64,000 nt of DNA. It comes from Pseudoalteromonas sp. 0303. GTDB taxonomy: Bacteria; Pseudomonadota; Gammaproteobacteria; Enterobacterales; Alteromonadaceae. Positions within the stretch are counted from its first letter, which is position 1. Every line of letters begins with the position of its first letter. Positions 18,541-28,185 of the stretch are shown here, in pieces. The notes below the pieces were generated by a model. That model did no database searches. It saw only the letters and a list, made by a program, of their open reading frames with translations, and had not been told where the DNA came from. Both the position numbers and the translations under genes were made by a program. The DNA lies in NCBI RefSeq assembly GCF_013349995.1, contig NZ_JABVXF010000013.1, positions 44,631 through 108,630 of the forward strand, given 5' to 3'.

Positions 18541-19158
18541 TCAGTCGTATTTCGCTTCTAACTCGTTTGCTGTGTGATAACTTTCGTGAGTTTTCAGTTG
18601 CTCTAAATAACGTTTAATTTCAGGGAAATGTTCTAGCAGGCCTGCCTCATCAGCTTTCTCTACAACAAAAGACATCATAAAGTCAGCGCCGGTCAATGTG
18701 TCATCCACTAAGTACTGCTTACCTTTTAATTGCTGGTTAACATAACTCAGTATCTTGCCAATTTCATGATCAGCATAATCACCAATAAAGTTGGTTTTAC
18801 AGCCATCTTTTGTAATAAATAATTTTAATAAAAAAGGGACCATTGCTGAGCTTTCGGCAAAATGAAGCCATTGCTGATAATCAACATAGTTGTCGCTTTG
18901 CAGGCTCGGCATAAACTTACCTTTGCCGTACTTACTAATTAAGTAGTCGGTAATTGCGCCAGACTCAGTAATTACTTTGCCGTTATCTTCAAGAACAGGA
19001 GCTTTGCCCAGCGGGTGAATTTGTTTTAACTCATCAGGTGCTAAGAATGTCTCTTTATTACGTTGGTAGGCAATAATGTCGTAATCTACATCTAGCTCTT
19101 CCAGTAACCAAATAATACGTTTAGAGCGTGATTTATTTAAATGGTGTAATTTAATCAT
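18541..19158 (-). CDS. Glutathione S-transferase family protein
   Basis: The 205-residue protein has an N-terminal thioredoxin-like GST domain: KLHHLNKSRSKRIIWLLEEL, with the glutathione-site HPLGKAPVLED near 48 and ESGAITDYL near 65. An all-helical C-terminal domain includes GADFMMSFVVEKADEAG. Ser10 or a nearby residue may activate glutathione; the class is bacterial, GST3/GstB-like. Reactions of this class are conjugation or reduction of electrophiles. It lies 48 bp downstream of the oxidoreductase at 19206 on the same strand, so co-transcription for detoxification of reactive carbonyls is plausible. Confidence 0.9.
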   Translation of the reverse strand: MIKLHHLNKSRSKRIIWLLEELDVDYDIIAYQRNKETFLAPDELKQIHPLGKAPVLEDNGKVITESGAITDYLISKYGKGKFMPSLQSDNYVDYQQWLHFAESSAMVPFLLKLFITKDGCKTNFIGDYADHEIGKILSYVNQQLKGKQYLVDDTLTGADFMMSFVVEKADEAGLLEHFPEIKRYLEQLKTHESYHTANELEAKYD

Positions 19159-19205
19159 TTGTTATCCTTAATAACGGCGTAGCCATGCTGACTACGCCTT
19201 GAAAT

Positions 19206-20237
19206 TTAAATTGGCTGCTGAACTTGCACGACAGTTTTACCGAAGTTCTCACCATTTAACATCGCATTAAAGGCGTTCAGCGTATTTTCGAAATTAGCTT
19301 CAAGATGCTCTTTATATTTGATTTTTCCTTCGCTTAACCATGTTTGCATGTCTTTTGCGAATTCTTCATAACGATGGGCGTAGTCATCAAAAATAATAAA
19401 CCCTTGCACTTTAATGCGTTTCTTTAAAATGTGACCCATAAGCATAGATAAGCGATCTGGACCCGGCGGTAATTCGGTCGCATTATATTGCGATACTAGC
19501 CCACACAGTGGCACCCGTGCTTTTGTATTCAACAGGGGGAACACGGCATCAAATACATGGCCACCCACATTTTCATAATAAACATCAATACCTTTCTCGC
19601 AGGCTAAGTTTAGCTGTTCAGTAAAGTCATCTGCTTTATGGTTAATACAAGCATCAAAGCCTAGGTTTTCAACAGCATGTTGACATTTTTCTTTACCGCC
19701 AGCTACGCCAACGACCTTACAGCCTTTTAATTTAGCTATTTGCCCTACAGTTGCACCGACAGGCCCTGTAGCTGCAGCAACTACTACTGTTTCGCCCTGT
19801 TTTGGCTCACCAATATCTAAAAGCCCCATGTAAGCGGTAAAACCAGGCATACCCATAATACCAAGTGCATAAGAAGGATTTTCAGGGTTTTTCCCCAGTT
19901 TCATTAAGCCTTCAGTGTCGCTTATTGCGTATTCTTGCCAGCCTGTGTATGCCAATACCCATTCGCCCTTTTGATAATCAGGGTGGTTCGACTGCTCAAC
20001 TTGGCATACGGTTGCGCCTACCATCACATCACCAATCTTTACAGGATCAGCGTATGATTCAGCATCGCTCATTCGTCCTCGCATGTAGGGATCAAGTGAT
20101 AGATAAATTGTTCTAAGTAATACCTCACCCTCTTTTGGCGCAGGTACTGAGTTTGTTTTTAATACAACATTTTTATCATTCGCTACGCCTTTTGGACGTG
20201 TCTCAAGAATATATTGACGATTCTGAATATCAGACAT
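19206..20237 (-). CDS. NADPH-dependent medium-chain oxidoreductase (CurA/prostaglandin-reductase type)
   Basis: The 343-residue protein belongs to the zinc-free MDR family of 2-alkenal and curcumin reductases. LSLDPYMRGRM near residue 46, MPGFTAYMGLLDIGEPKQGE near 130 and the cofactor motif AATGPVGATVGQIAK near 155 are diagnostic. It reduces alpha,beta-unsaturated carbonyls with NADPH. A second family member is encoded at 49219-50217 under a MarR regulator. ATG 20237 has a good ribosome-binding site (aaggagctt) just upstream. Probably in one transcript with the downstream GST gene. Confidence 0.92.
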   Translation of the reverse strand: MSDIQNRQYILETRPKGVANDKNVVLKTNSVPAPKEGEVLLRTIYLSLDPYMRGRMSDAESYADPVKIGDVMVGATVCQVEQSNHPDYQKGEWVLAYTGWQEYAISDTEGLMKLGKNPENPSYALGIMGMPGFTAYMGLLDIGEPKQGETVVVAAATGPVGATVGQIAKLKGCKVVGVAGGKEKCQHAVENLGFDACINHKADDFTEQLNLACEKGIDVYYENVGGHVFDAVFPLLNTKARVPLCGLVSQYNATELPPGPDRLSMLMGHILKKRIKVQGFIIFDDYAHRYEEFAKDMQTWLSEGKIKYKEHLEANFENTLNAFNAMLNGENFGKTVVQVQQPI

Positions 20238-20362
20238 ACTAAGCTCCTTTTGCCAGCAGTAAATTAAGATACGCCTTTAACGTTTTGCGGGCATAACATT
20301 AAAAATCAATACTAAAATTGTAATTGCTGAATAACAGACTCATTATAAGGTCACTTACGGTT

Positions 20363-20391
20363 TTGAACTAATTATAGGAACGGTGTATGCT
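20363..20391 (+). promoter_or_regulatory. Sigma-70-like promoter for the 20427 operon
   Basis: TTGAAC at 20363-20368 and TATGCT at 20386-20391 are separated by exactly 17 bp. They lie about 35 bp upstream of ATG 20427 and should drive the two-gene transcript. Confidence 0.6.
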
Positions 20392-20426
20392 GTTTTAAAC
20401 ACTGAGCTAATTGAAAAAGGATTGAT

Positions 20427-20834
20427 ATGAAGCGTATTTTACTATTTTGTGTAGCGGTTTTTGCAACCTCTTTGCAAGCCAATACTGATGTATTATCAGT
20501 GGATCCGGTTATGCTCTCTGGCAGTGCTTTTTCATTTGAGAATGATGCCAAGCGCTACCCTAAGCAAAGCCAATTTAGCATTGTCCATAGTGTATTAATG
20601 AGCAGTGAAAGTGGTCGCCGTTTAGCGGTTGTGACGATTGAAAATAAAGCATCGGGATCGCGAATTCTTCAGGCTGACCATATTATGGCGCTGTTTGCCG
20701 ATGGGCGTCGTGTACATCCTCAGAGCTTTGACGAAGGTATTAAGTTAGATGATGGCGAAAAGCGTTCTTTGACCTTATCTTTTGGTGAAAACGAATACCC
20801 AATTTTAGCGGTATACACGAGTTTAGATGAGTAA
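20427..20834 (+). CDS. Unknown exported protein
   Basis: The 135-residue protein has a cleavable signal peptide (KRILLFCVAVFATSLQA, cut near residue 19). A small beta-rich periplasmic domain follows with no cysteine after cleavage and no known motif. ATG 20427 has an aaagga ribosome-binding site. It is 11 bp upstream of the beta-propeller gene and clearly in one operon with it. Function unknown. Confidence 0.75.
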   Translation: MKRILLFCVAVFATSLQANTDVLSVDPVMLSGSAFSFENDAKRYPKQSQFSIVHSVLMSSESGRRLAVVTIENKASGSRILQADHIMALFADGRRVHPQSFDEGIKLDDGEKRSLTLSFGENEYPILAVYTSLDE

Positions 20835-20845
20835 AAGGAAGACCT

Positions 20846-21688
20846 ATGAAACTACTTAAGCCACTGGCAATTACATTACTTTTAAACTCACCGTTAACCT
20901 TTGCAGTTGATAGCCAAGACTTTGTTAAAGACAACGTTTTTACGCAAGGCGTTGAAGGGCCAACCATGTATAACGGTGCTTTATACGCAGTGAACTATGC
21001 CCAGCAAGGAACCATTGGCCGAGTTGATAACATGGGCAAAACATCGTTATTTGTGCGCTTACCCGATGACAGCGTTGGTAATGGCTTACAGTTTGACTCA
21101 CAAGGCAATTTGTTTATTGCTGATTATGTTAACCACAACATTTTAAAAGTACCTGCTGGCAGCAATAAAGCAGAAGTGTTCGCCCATAATAGTAAAATGA
21201 ATCAGCCCAATGACATTGCTATCACTCAACGTGGGGCGCTGTTTGCAAGTGACCCTAACTGGGCAAACGAAACGGGTCAGCTGTGGCGTATAAATGCGGA
21301 TGGCAGCACCCATTTACTCGAAAAAAACATGGGGACTACCAATGGGGTGGCGGTTAATCACGACAACACTAAGCTTTATGTGAACGAGAGTGTGCAGCGA
21401 GTTGTTTGGCAATATGACTTAGATGAGAACCTAAACATTAGTAATAAAAAGCTTTTGATTAAGTTTGCTGATCATGGCTTAGACGGCATGCGCGTTAATA
21501 ATCAAGGGCATGTGTTTATTACTCGTTACGGCGCAGGAAAAGTGCTTGAAGTCTCGCCTACGGGCAAGCTCTTAAATAGCTATCAATTAAAAGGCCAGCA
21601 TCCAACGAATTTGGCTTTCAACGAGACGCAAAACAAAGTGTATGTCACCATGCAAAAGCGTGGTGCAATAGAAGTCATTGAGCTTTAG
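20846..21688 (+). CDS. Exported SMP-30/gluconolactonase-like beta-propeller protein
   Basis: The 280-residue protein has a signal peptide (about 1-20) and a six-bladed propeller. Repeated segments include NGLQFDSQGNLFIADY, PNDIAITQRGALFASD, TNGVAVNHDNTKLYVNE and LDGMRVNNQGHVFITRYG. Metal ligands of SMP-30 family hydrolases are matched in place by the glutamate of GVEGP near 38, the asparagine of TNGVAV and the aspartate of GLDGM. It may be a periplasmic lactonase, but the substrate is not evident. ATG 20846 has an aaggaag ribosome-binding site. The stop overlaps the convergent helix-hairpin-helix gene by four bases. Confidence 0.85.
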   Translation: MKLLKPLAITLLLNSPLTFAVDSQDFVKDNVFTQGVEGPTMYNGALYAVNYAQQGTIGRVDNMGKTSLFVRLPDDSVGNGLQFDSQGNLFIADYVNHNILKVPAGSNKAEVFAHNSKMNQPNDIAITQRGALFASDPNWANETGQLWRINADGSTHLLEKNMGTTNGVAVNHDNTKLYVNESVQRVVWQYDLDENLNISNKKLLIKFADHGLDGMRVNNQGHVFITRYGAGKVLEVSPTGKLLNSYQLKGQHPTNLAFNETQNKVYVTMQKRGAIEVIEL

Positions 21689-21918
21689 CCTTGTTTTGCT
21701 CGTGCAATCGCGGCGGTGATTGCCGCTCTTGCCTGTGGACTATTTTGCCAGCAACTTGAGTGCAACATCGACGCTACTCGCTCAGCAATGGTGTTTGCAT
21801 CAAACCCCGCTAACTCCTCAAACGATTCAATACCAATTTCTTCAAACCGTTTTATCACCGTAGGCCCCACACCTTTGAGTGCTAATAAAGCGCTGCGCTC
21901 TTGCTCGCTAAATGGCAT
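21685..21918 (-). CDS. Small helix-hairpin-helix protein
   Basis: The 77-residue protein contains ALKGVGPTVIKRFEEIGIESFEELAG near residues 13-40. This is the helix-hairpin-helix form seen in the TfoX C-terminal domain and other small DNA-binding or protein-binding modules. The rest is helical with two alanine-rich turns. It has a clear aagga ribosome-binding site and is 18 bp downstream of the VOC gene on the same strand, so the two are probably one transcript. Precise role unknown. Confidence 0.75.
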   Translation of the reverse strand: MPFSEQERSALLALKGVGPTVIKRFEEIGIESFEELAGFDANTIAERVASMLHSSCWQNSPQARAAITAAIARAKQG

Positions 21919-21936
21919 TTGTTCGTTCCTTGTTGA

Positions 21937-22281
21937 TTAAATAAACTCAATGATTTGCCATAACTCGCCTGCAGGACCCCAAAGGTTTAACTCTTTTCCC
22001 CAAGGTTGCTGAGTTATGTCGCTGTGCTTCACGTTAAAGTCATTTAGTCTACGTAGTTGTGAATACACTTCATCAATATCTAATACACTCAACTGCAACA
22101 TCAGGTTGTTTGCTAATTGAGGTTGATAAAAATCTTGTAAGAAAAAACCGCATTCCCCACTTTCACATAGACAAAGTGTGTCTGAAACTGTGGTTAACTC
22201 AAAGCCAAATGCTTTGTAGAAAGCTTGAGATTGTTGGTAGTCCTTACTTGGTACAAAAGCACGGATGTCATCTACTTGCAT
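21937..22281 (-). CDS. VOC (glyoxalase/bleomycin-resistance) family protein
   Basis: The 114-residue protein has the paired beta-alpha-beta-beta-beta fold: an opening VDDIRAFVPSKDYQQSQAFYKAFGF and a closing WGKELNLWGPAGELWQIIEF. Typical members bind a divalent metal or a small hydrophobic ligand. Metal ligands cannot be assigned with confidence here, so the substrate is unknown. The ribosome-binding site ggaagga precedes ATG 22281. It is followed by the helix-hairpin-helix gene. Confidence 0.82.
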   Translation of the reverse strand: MQVDDIRAFVPSKDYQQSQAFYKAFGFELTTVSDTLCLCESGECGFFLQDFYQPQLANNLMLQLSVLDIDEVYSQLRRLNDFNVKHSDITQQPWGKELNLWGPAGELWQIIEFI

Positions 22282-22350
22282 AATTTTCCTTCCCTATTGA
22301 AGGTACTTTGCCATATTAATTTTACATAGCAAATCTAATTTTTAGGTAAT

Positions 22351-22378
22351 AAAAAAGCGCACCGGGCAGGGTGCGCTT
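22351..22378 (-). terminator. Rho-independent terminator after the TonB receptor gene
   Basis: Nine-bp GC-rich stem (aagcgcacc with ggtgcgctt), 6-nt loop, followed on the minus strand by six T. It lies 40 bp past the receptor stop codon. Confidence 0.9.
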
Positions 22379-22417
22379 GAGGGGATCAATCCTGTGTAGC
22401 TAAAACAGTAGGATTAA

Positions 22418-25153
22418 TTAAAAGCTTGGAGCATATCTCAGTGAAACACCGACTGAGCGGCCAATTACACTATAATCACTCACGGTGTTAAAGTGATTTG
22501 CGCCTACCTCAGGTGTTGGTGGTTCACGGTCTAATAAGTTATCGACACCAAAGTTAACAGCAAGTTCCTCATTAACTTGCCATGCAGCGGCAAAGTCTAA
22601 GTAATTTTGTGCTGAGATTGTTTCTGAACGGTCGACAGCATACTCTACTTCACCGATTCTGCGCCAGCCAAGTTGGAAGTTCATGTTGTCTAACTGCCAA
22701 TCAATGCTTGCGCGGTGTTTGTAGTCAGCTTGCAAGATACTCGCAAAGTCGCCCGAACAGGCGCTGCCATAAGTTCCTTTACAGTCTACTTCAGGTACAG
22801 TGCTGTTGTTCTGACGGGTTTGTTTAGTAACAAAGTTACCTTGGTACGAAAATCTAAAACGACCACCCATTTGCTCAGGTGCATCAATCACATAATTTGC
22901 TGCAACGTCGATACCTTCTTGCTCAATAGCGGCTAAGTTAAAGTCATTAACGATGGCTGTGCTAATAAAGCCAGTGTTTGGATCGCGAAGTACCGCACCA
23001 CACAGTGGGTTATTCGGGTTCGGGTCATCAACATAGCAGCTTTGCAGTGCTGCACCAGGTTGAATTTGGCTCACCGCATCTGTTACACGAATACTGTAGT
23101 AATCGAGTGATAAATCAAAACCTTCTAAATAGCTAGGTGTATAAACAATGCCTAATGTATCTGATTCGGCTTGCTCAGGTTTAATATTCGGGTTACCACC
23201 ATAGGTGTACTCTGCGGTACTTGAATCGAACTCAGTGCCAACAGGTGGCGCACCAAACGCTGCACATTGAGTTGCATCACCGGTGCCCAGTAAACATGGA
23301 TCGCCGTTATAACGCCCTGCTAGGCGTGGTACAAATTGATCGCTGTTTTGGTCAAATAACGATAACGATAGCGCTGTGATTGGGCTGGCAAATTCACCTA
23401 AGTTAGGTGCTCTAAACGCGGTTAAGCGGTTTGCGCGAATACGAATGTCGCTGTTTATAGCCCAGTTGATACCTAGTTTGTAAGTGTCTTCTGCTTCGGT
23501 ATTTGAGTAATCAGAAATACGGTAGGCACCTTCAAAGCTAAGCTCTTCAGCAAAAGGTTTATCAACTAAGATAGGCACTAAAATTTCGGCGTAGAACTCT
23601 TCAGAGCTAAAGCTTGCATCCATATCAAATGCGCTGATAGACGCAAAGCTGGTACCGTTTCTAAATGCATCACCTGGGGTTTGTTTACCGGTTTCTTTAC
23701 GGTATTCATAACCAATTGCAAAATCGATAGGACCGGCTGGTAATTCAAATAAGAATCCAGAATCACCCGATAGTGTTGCTGAGATCACACTTTGTGTACG
23801 GTCGCGAGTGGTATAAAGCAGCGGATCGCTAAAGTCGCTGAAATCATGGTTTGGATCAAAAATATCCACTGAATTTGCAAGGGCAGCAAAGCGACTATTA
23901 CCGCTGTTATCGTTGCGGTATGCGTTATTGTAAATGGTTGCTACTTCGTCAGTTTTGCCGTACTGACCATATACGTCGTAGTATAGGTAGTCTGTTATAT
24001 CACCTTTTAAACCTAGTTGAAATTGCATTGAATCACGTACCGCTTCGGTGTGTTGTACACCTAAACCTAGGTTACGTTCAACATTAACAAGGGCATCGCC
24101 TTCGCTATCAAACGTGAGTTGGTTGCGTAGTTCATCAGGAATATATGCATTGTCTTGCGTTAGGGTTACTTGCTCGTTAACAAAAATCGGTGTTTGGCCA
24201 CTGGCACCCGCACCATTTACGGTCACTTTAGAATACATTGCGCGGCCATAGGCAATGGCACTGTCGCTGACATCAACGTCGAATAATAAGCCTGCAGAAA
24301 AACGATCCATTGGTTGAGTTAAATAACGATCAGGAGTGAAATCAGATGTTTGACGATCACTTGTTACAGCTCCTGAGTCAGCAATACCAATGCTATTGCC
24401 AGATGCAACGTCAGTATAATAACCACCGCTGTTGATCATTGCCGTTGAGTTTTCAAGCGCATAGTCACGCTCGCCGGCTAATAGCTCTTTTCGTTCGGTG
24501 TAACCTATGTAGCCTGTTACATGACCGCGGCCATCGGCGATGTCACCGCCAAAAATTGCTTCAAAGTTAACCTTTTCGTTACCGCCGTCGGCACTTTCGT
24601 AACTGGTTGAGAACTCAGCGCCAGTAAAATCATCGTCTAAAACAAAGTTAACAACACCGGCTACTGCATCGGCACCATAAACCGCTGCGGCACCACCGGT
24701 TAATACATCAACGCGTTTTATTAATCCGGCTGGAATAGTATTTACGTCAACCGAGTTACGAAAACTAAATGGTACTGCGCGAGTACCGTCAATAAGTACC
24801 AACGTACGGTTTTGGCCAAGGCCGCGTAAATCTATGGTTGATGAGCCAAATGAGTCACCGACTGTGGCACCTGTGCTGTTTGCACCCGCCGCAGCTTGTG
24901 GCAGTTTTGCGGTAATATCTTCAACGTTCACTGCGCGGTCTAGGTGAATTTGTGCTTCATCAACGCTCACCACTGGACTACTTGAGACCAGCTCTGTACG
25001 TTGAATACGTGAACCTGTTACGGTGATCACTTCAGGTTTTTTTACTTCAGTAGTTTCTTCTGCGTGGGCATAACTAATAACTGAACTTACAGCTAGAGCT
25101 AAAGGTGATAGCAGCAATAGCGAGCGATGCCCTGTTGATGCATTTGCTTTCAT
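22418..25153 (-). CDS. TonB-dependent outer-membrane receptor
   Basis: ATG 25153 (MKANAST) has an AAGG ribosome-binding site and gives a 911-residue precursor; an ATG eight codons earlier lacks one. A signal peptide (LLLLSPLALAVSSVISYAHA) is followed by the TonB box region EVITVTGSR, the plug domain (LPQAAAGAN, LVLIDGTRAVPF, GGAAAVYGADAVAGVVNFVL) and a 22-strand barrel. The end, VGVSLRYAPSF, has the C-terminal aromatic needed for barrel insertion. The type is the large receptor seen in marine Alteromonadales for peptide, sugar or polyphenol uptake. No siderophore or sugar gene is next to it, and the substrate is unknown. Confidence 0.93.
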   Translation of the reverse strand: MKANASTGHRSLLLLSPLALAVSSVISYAHAEETTEVKKPEVITVTGSRIQRTELVSSSPVVSVDEAQIHLDRAVNVEDITAKLPQAAAGANSTGATVGDSFGSSTIDLRGLGQNRTLVLIDGTRAVPFSFRNSVDVNTIPAGLIKRVDVLTGGAAAVYGADAVAGVVNFVLDDDFTGAEFSTSYESADGGNEKVNFEAIFGGDIADGRGHVTGYIGYTERKELLAGERDYALENSTAMINSGGYYTDVASGNSIGIADSGAVTSDRQTSDFTPDRYLTQPMDRFSAGLLFDVDVSDSAIAYGRAMYSKVTVNGAGASGQTPIFVNEQVTLTQDNAYIPDELRNQLTFDSEGDALVNVERNLGLGVQHTEAVRDSMQFQLGLKGDITDYLYYDVYGQYGKTDEVATIYNNAYRNDNSGNSRFAALANSVDIFDPNHDFSDFSDPLLYTTRDRTQSVISATLSGDSGFLFELPAGPIDFAIGYEYRKETGKQTPGDAFRNGTSFASISAFDMDASFSSEEFYAEILVPILVDKPFAEELSFEGAYRISDYSNTEAEDTYKLGINWAINSDIRIRANRLTAFRAPNLGEFASPITALSLSLFDQNSDQFVPRLAGRYNGDPCLLGTGDATQCAAFGAPPVGTEFDSSTAEYTYGGNPNIKPEQAESDTLGIVYTPSYLEGFDLSLDYYSIRVTDAVSQIQPGAALQSCYVDDPNPNNPLCGAVLRDPNTGFISTAIVNDFNLAAIEQEGIDVAANYVIDAPEQMGGRFRFSYQGNFVTKQTRQNNSTVPEVDCKGTYGSACSGDFASILQADYKHRASIDWQLDNMNFQLGWRRIGEVEYAVDRSETISAQNYLDFAAAWQVNEELAVNFGVDNLLDREPPTPEVGANHFNTVSDYSVIGRSVGVSLRYAPSF

Positions 25154-25412
25154 GATGATTACCTTGCGTTTTATCATTTAAATCAACACAGGTTGGTGGA
25201 TGACCTAGACCATTTAGTTAATTTAATGAGCCATACTTTTTGTTATGATGCTTGTGTGTTCTCCTTTTAGGGAGTCCACCGATACAGTTTTAAAGCAATT
25301 TAAAAATCTTTGCAATAATTATTCTTTAAATCTATTATTTTAAAATATAAACTATTCCAAGTCGTTAACCCGCTTATTTACATCTAATAAGCTGATTTTA
25401 AGTGATTTATTT

Positions 25413-26618
25413 ATGCATCAACATATTGAGAAACTGTATTTAAGCGCAAAGAAAGAAAAAAAATTAATTATTGGTCTGATGAGTGGTACCTCGTTAGATG
25501 GTCTTGATATCGCACTGTGTGAAGTATCAGGGCAGGGCATGAACACTCATGTAGAAGTATTAAAGTTTACTACCGTTGATTATGACGATGATTATAAAAC
25601 GCGTGTAAAACGAGTATTCGCCAAACGTGAATGTGACCTTGAAGAAGTCACTTTGCTTAACCCTTGGATTGGCCAATTACATGGTAAAATGGTCGCCAAC
25701 ACGTTAGCAAGCTGGGGAATAGCAAAAGAACTTGTTGATGTGATTGCCAGCCACGGGCAAACCATTTATCACTGCCCTAAAAATCAACACAAGCGTGCAG
25801 AATATGGTAATGCAACACTGCAAATTGGTGATAGCGATCATCTAGCCGTGACTGCAGGTATTACGACCATAGCTGATTTTAGACAAAAGCATATTGCAGC
25901 GGGTGGCGAAGGCGCACCGCTTGCGGTATATGGTGACTACTTGTATTTCACAAGCACCAGCGAAAACCGCATTTTGCTAAATATGGGCGGCATTGCAAAC
26001 TTAACCTACTTACCAAAATCAGCAGATGCACGAGCGGTTTTCAGCTCTGACATTGGCCCTGGCAATACCATTATGGATGCCTATGTGCAGCGTTATTTTG
26101 CACCACTTCATTATGATAAAGATGCCGCTATTGCAGCAAAAGGCACGGTAAATGAAGCTTTACTAGCTGCGCTTTGTGATGATGCATTTTTTGCTTTAGG
26201 GTTTCCAAAAACCACCGGGCCAGAAGTGTTTAATCTAGACTATTTAGCAGCGGCGCAAGCACGCTCGAATACGCAGAGCTTATCGCACTTTGATGTGATG
26301 ACAACCTTAGTGCAGTTTTCAGGGGTAATGATAGCTAAAGCAATTAACCAATGCAGTGAAGGTTTGACCGATGTGGCTGTATACGCCAGTGGTGGTGGGG
26401 TTCATAACCCATTATTAATGAAAACTATTTTGGCTAATTGCCCAGAACTTTCTGTGATAAATAACACCGATTCTTTGGGTATAAACCCAGATGCAAAAGA
26501 AGCCGTGTTATTTGCTATTTTAGCGAACGAATGTTTGTCGGGCGGGCAACAACGCTTTGGTAATACCGAGCAAGGGATCCCCGATATTACCATGGGTAAA
26601 ATTAGCTTTGCTGATTAA
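25413..26618 (+). CDS. anmK: Anhydro-N-acetylmuramic acid kinase
   Basis: AnmK phosphorylates and hydrolyses 1,6-anhydro-MurNAc to MurNAc-6-phosphate in cell-wall recycling. The 401-residue protein has the ASKHA ATP-site GLMSGTSLDGLDIAL near residue 21 and ASHGQTIYH near 113. It also has GGEGAPLAVYGD near 167, NMGGIANLTYLP near 190 and VYASGGGVHNPLL near 325. It is about 30 residues longer than E. coli AnmK, mainly from a charged N-terminal stretch before the ATP motif. The gene stands alone, divergent from the TonB receptor gene and convergent with an unknown gene. Confidence 0.95.
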   Translation: MHQHIEKLYLSAKKEKKLIIGLMSGTSLDGLDIALCEVSGQGMNTHVEVLKFTTVDYDDDYKTRVKRVFAKRECDLEEVTLLNPWIGQLHGKMVANTLASWGIAKELVDVIASHGQTIYHCPKNQHKRAEYGNATLQIGDSDHLAVTAGITTIADFRQKHIAAGGEGAPLAVYGDYLYFTSTSENRILLNMGGIANLTYLPKSADARAVFSSDIGPGNTIMDAYVQRYFAPLHYDKDAAIAAKGTVNEALLAALCDDAFFALGFPKTTGPEVFNLDYLAAAQARSNTQSLSHFDVMTTLVQFSGVMIAKAINQCSEGLTDVAVYASGGGVHNPLLMKTILANCPELSVINNTDSLGINPDAKEAVLFAILANECLSGGQQRFGNTEQGIPDITMGKISFAD

Positions 26619-27091
26619 AAAAAAGCTAAAAAGCTTGCGCCAATATTGCTGATGTAATGGCGTAAGCCATTGCTTTTAGATTGATCGCCAGTTAACAGCT
26701 CTGGTGATGTGCTCGCAGCAATGCTGACATCAAACTGGGCGCTGTCTTTAAGTGTTGCATGCATGCCGTGTAGCATTAATTGCAAAACAAATTCACCACT
26801 GTGAGTAACATCCTCTAACGTAAGCATAATAACGTGCTGATCTAGATCGTGCTGCGTTAATGTGTGCGCAGTAAAATAGGCCGATTCACGAGCATCAGGG
26901 CGCGTTGCACTGATAGAGATCACATCACCTTCATGGGCATCATCTGGCAGCACACAACAAAATACAACATGCTTTTGCTCATTAGCCGCAAAATGCAATT
27001 GTTCATATTCCATAGTATGCGCAAGCGCAGCACATAAAGGGTCTTCACTAGATGGGAGTGCAAACGAAAGTTGCACCAAGGCACTGTCCAT
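26615..27091 (-). CDS. Unknown 158-residue protein
   Basis: Reads as a real gene: ATG 27091 is preceded by aagaag, the composition is soluble and acidic, and the stop overlaps the convergent anmK stop by four bases. It contains a beta-rich middle part (HVVFCCVLPDDAHEGDVISI, FVLQLMLHGMHATL) and a hydrophobic C-terminus (IGASFLAFF). No motif, signal peptide or known family is recognised. Confidence 0.65.
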   Translation of the reverse strand: MDSALVQLSFALPSSEDPLCAALAHTMEYEQLHFAANEQKHVVFCCVLPDDAHEGDVISISATRPDARESAYFTAHTLTQHDLDQHVIMLTLEDVTHSGEFVLQLMLHGMHATLKDSAQFDVSIAASTSPELLTGDQSKSNGLRHYISNIGASFLAFF

Positions 27092-27642
27092 TACTTCTTC
27101 ATTACGTTAGGTGATTAAATTAGCGTCAATTATTGATCAGTTAGATGACAGAATTATGACTATTGTCATATTGCGGATTATTTATATCAAAAACAGAGGA
27201 AAGTTGAATGTTTCATTCCAAAACTGAAATGACTTCTGACAAAGCTGTAATGTGATACCTTATTTGGTTAGTTTCAGAGGTGTACTTGTTATAACTGTTT
27301 GGGGCTGAATAGTGTTATTCAGACATAAACTTTTCTACTATGAGATTGCGTGGGGGAAATGCGTAATGTAGATACATATAGATTTCGTAGTTTACGGAAC
27401 GTTTGTATGATCTAGATATTTAGCTCCTTGAACAAGATTAACTCAAAGTATCAGGAGTTACGAATAAAAACACGGCATATACGCGAGTTTCTTACTTAGT
27501 AGTATAAAAATATATGAATTATTGTGTGGTTGCTATTAGGATTATTTTTATGCAATAAGATCAAGAAATTGATAGGGATATTGTGTAAATGTAAAAACTA
27601 GTGCTACTCTAGCTACGCTTTTCAAGGAAGGAGTTTGTCCTC
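27092..27642. other. 551-bp AT-rich spacer
   Basis: No gene of normal length. It holds the promoter regions of the two divergent flanking genes, a small hairpin at 27305-27322 (ctgaata, gtgt, tattcag) and a 15-codon reading frame at 27208-27255 with a gagga ribosome-binding site. No cyclic-di-GMP or other riboswitch core was recognised. Confidence 0.5.
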
Positions 27643-28185
27643 GTGTTTTCATTCCAAACCCTCGCAATGTTGTTCTTATTAGCTATTTCTAGCTTAAGTA
27701 TTTGGCTTGCAGATGGTTTCATTACATTCATTGCATTTACCGATGAGGTCGCAAGTATGACTTTTTCACAGCTACTCTATGCAATGACAGAGCTTAATTT
27801 GTTTACGATTCTAGCTTTACCAGAATACTGGTATGCGAATTCCAATCATTCATTTTTGGAAGCACCAGCATTTTGGTTTGAGCCTGCAACAAGTATTGCA
27901 GGTATCCTCACATTTGTTTTGTTATTGCTATTTTCACGTATTGTTCAACCGTTAACAGGTTACACAATTTCAGCTATCATGCTTTTTCTTGGGATCGGCT
28001 ATATGTTAGTTAGCTGGGGTATTTTGGTTGATGTAACAGAGCCGCAACAGGTTGGCTCATTTTTAAGTATCGGTGTACAAGGCTTGTTGGTTCATTCGAT
28101 ACTTTGTTTTGGAACTTTGCTTTATATGATAATAAAAAATGCGTACTACAAAATATATTCTATTAATAATATTAAGCTTGCTTAG
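27643..28185 (+). CDS. Unknown four-helix membrane protein
   Basis: The start is GTG at 27643, chosen because a strong aaggaaggag ribosome-binding site lies nine bases upstream. The 180-residue protein has four hydrophobic segments, near residues 3-25, 85-103, 108-128 and 145-163, with an acidic aromatic loop after the first. No known family is recognised. It overlaps the following diguanylate cyclase gene by 47 bases and is in the same operon, so it may be a membrane partner that modulates the enzyme. That role is inference. Confidence 0.72.
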   Translation: MFSFQTLAMLFLLAISSLSIWLADGFITFIAFTDEVASMTFSQLLYAMTELNLFTILALPEYWYANSNHSFLEAPAFWFEPATSIAGILTFVLLLLFSRIVQPLTGYTISAIMLFLGIGYMLVSWGILVDVTEPQQVGSFLSIGVQGLLVHSILCFGTLLYMIIKNAYYKIYSINNIKLA

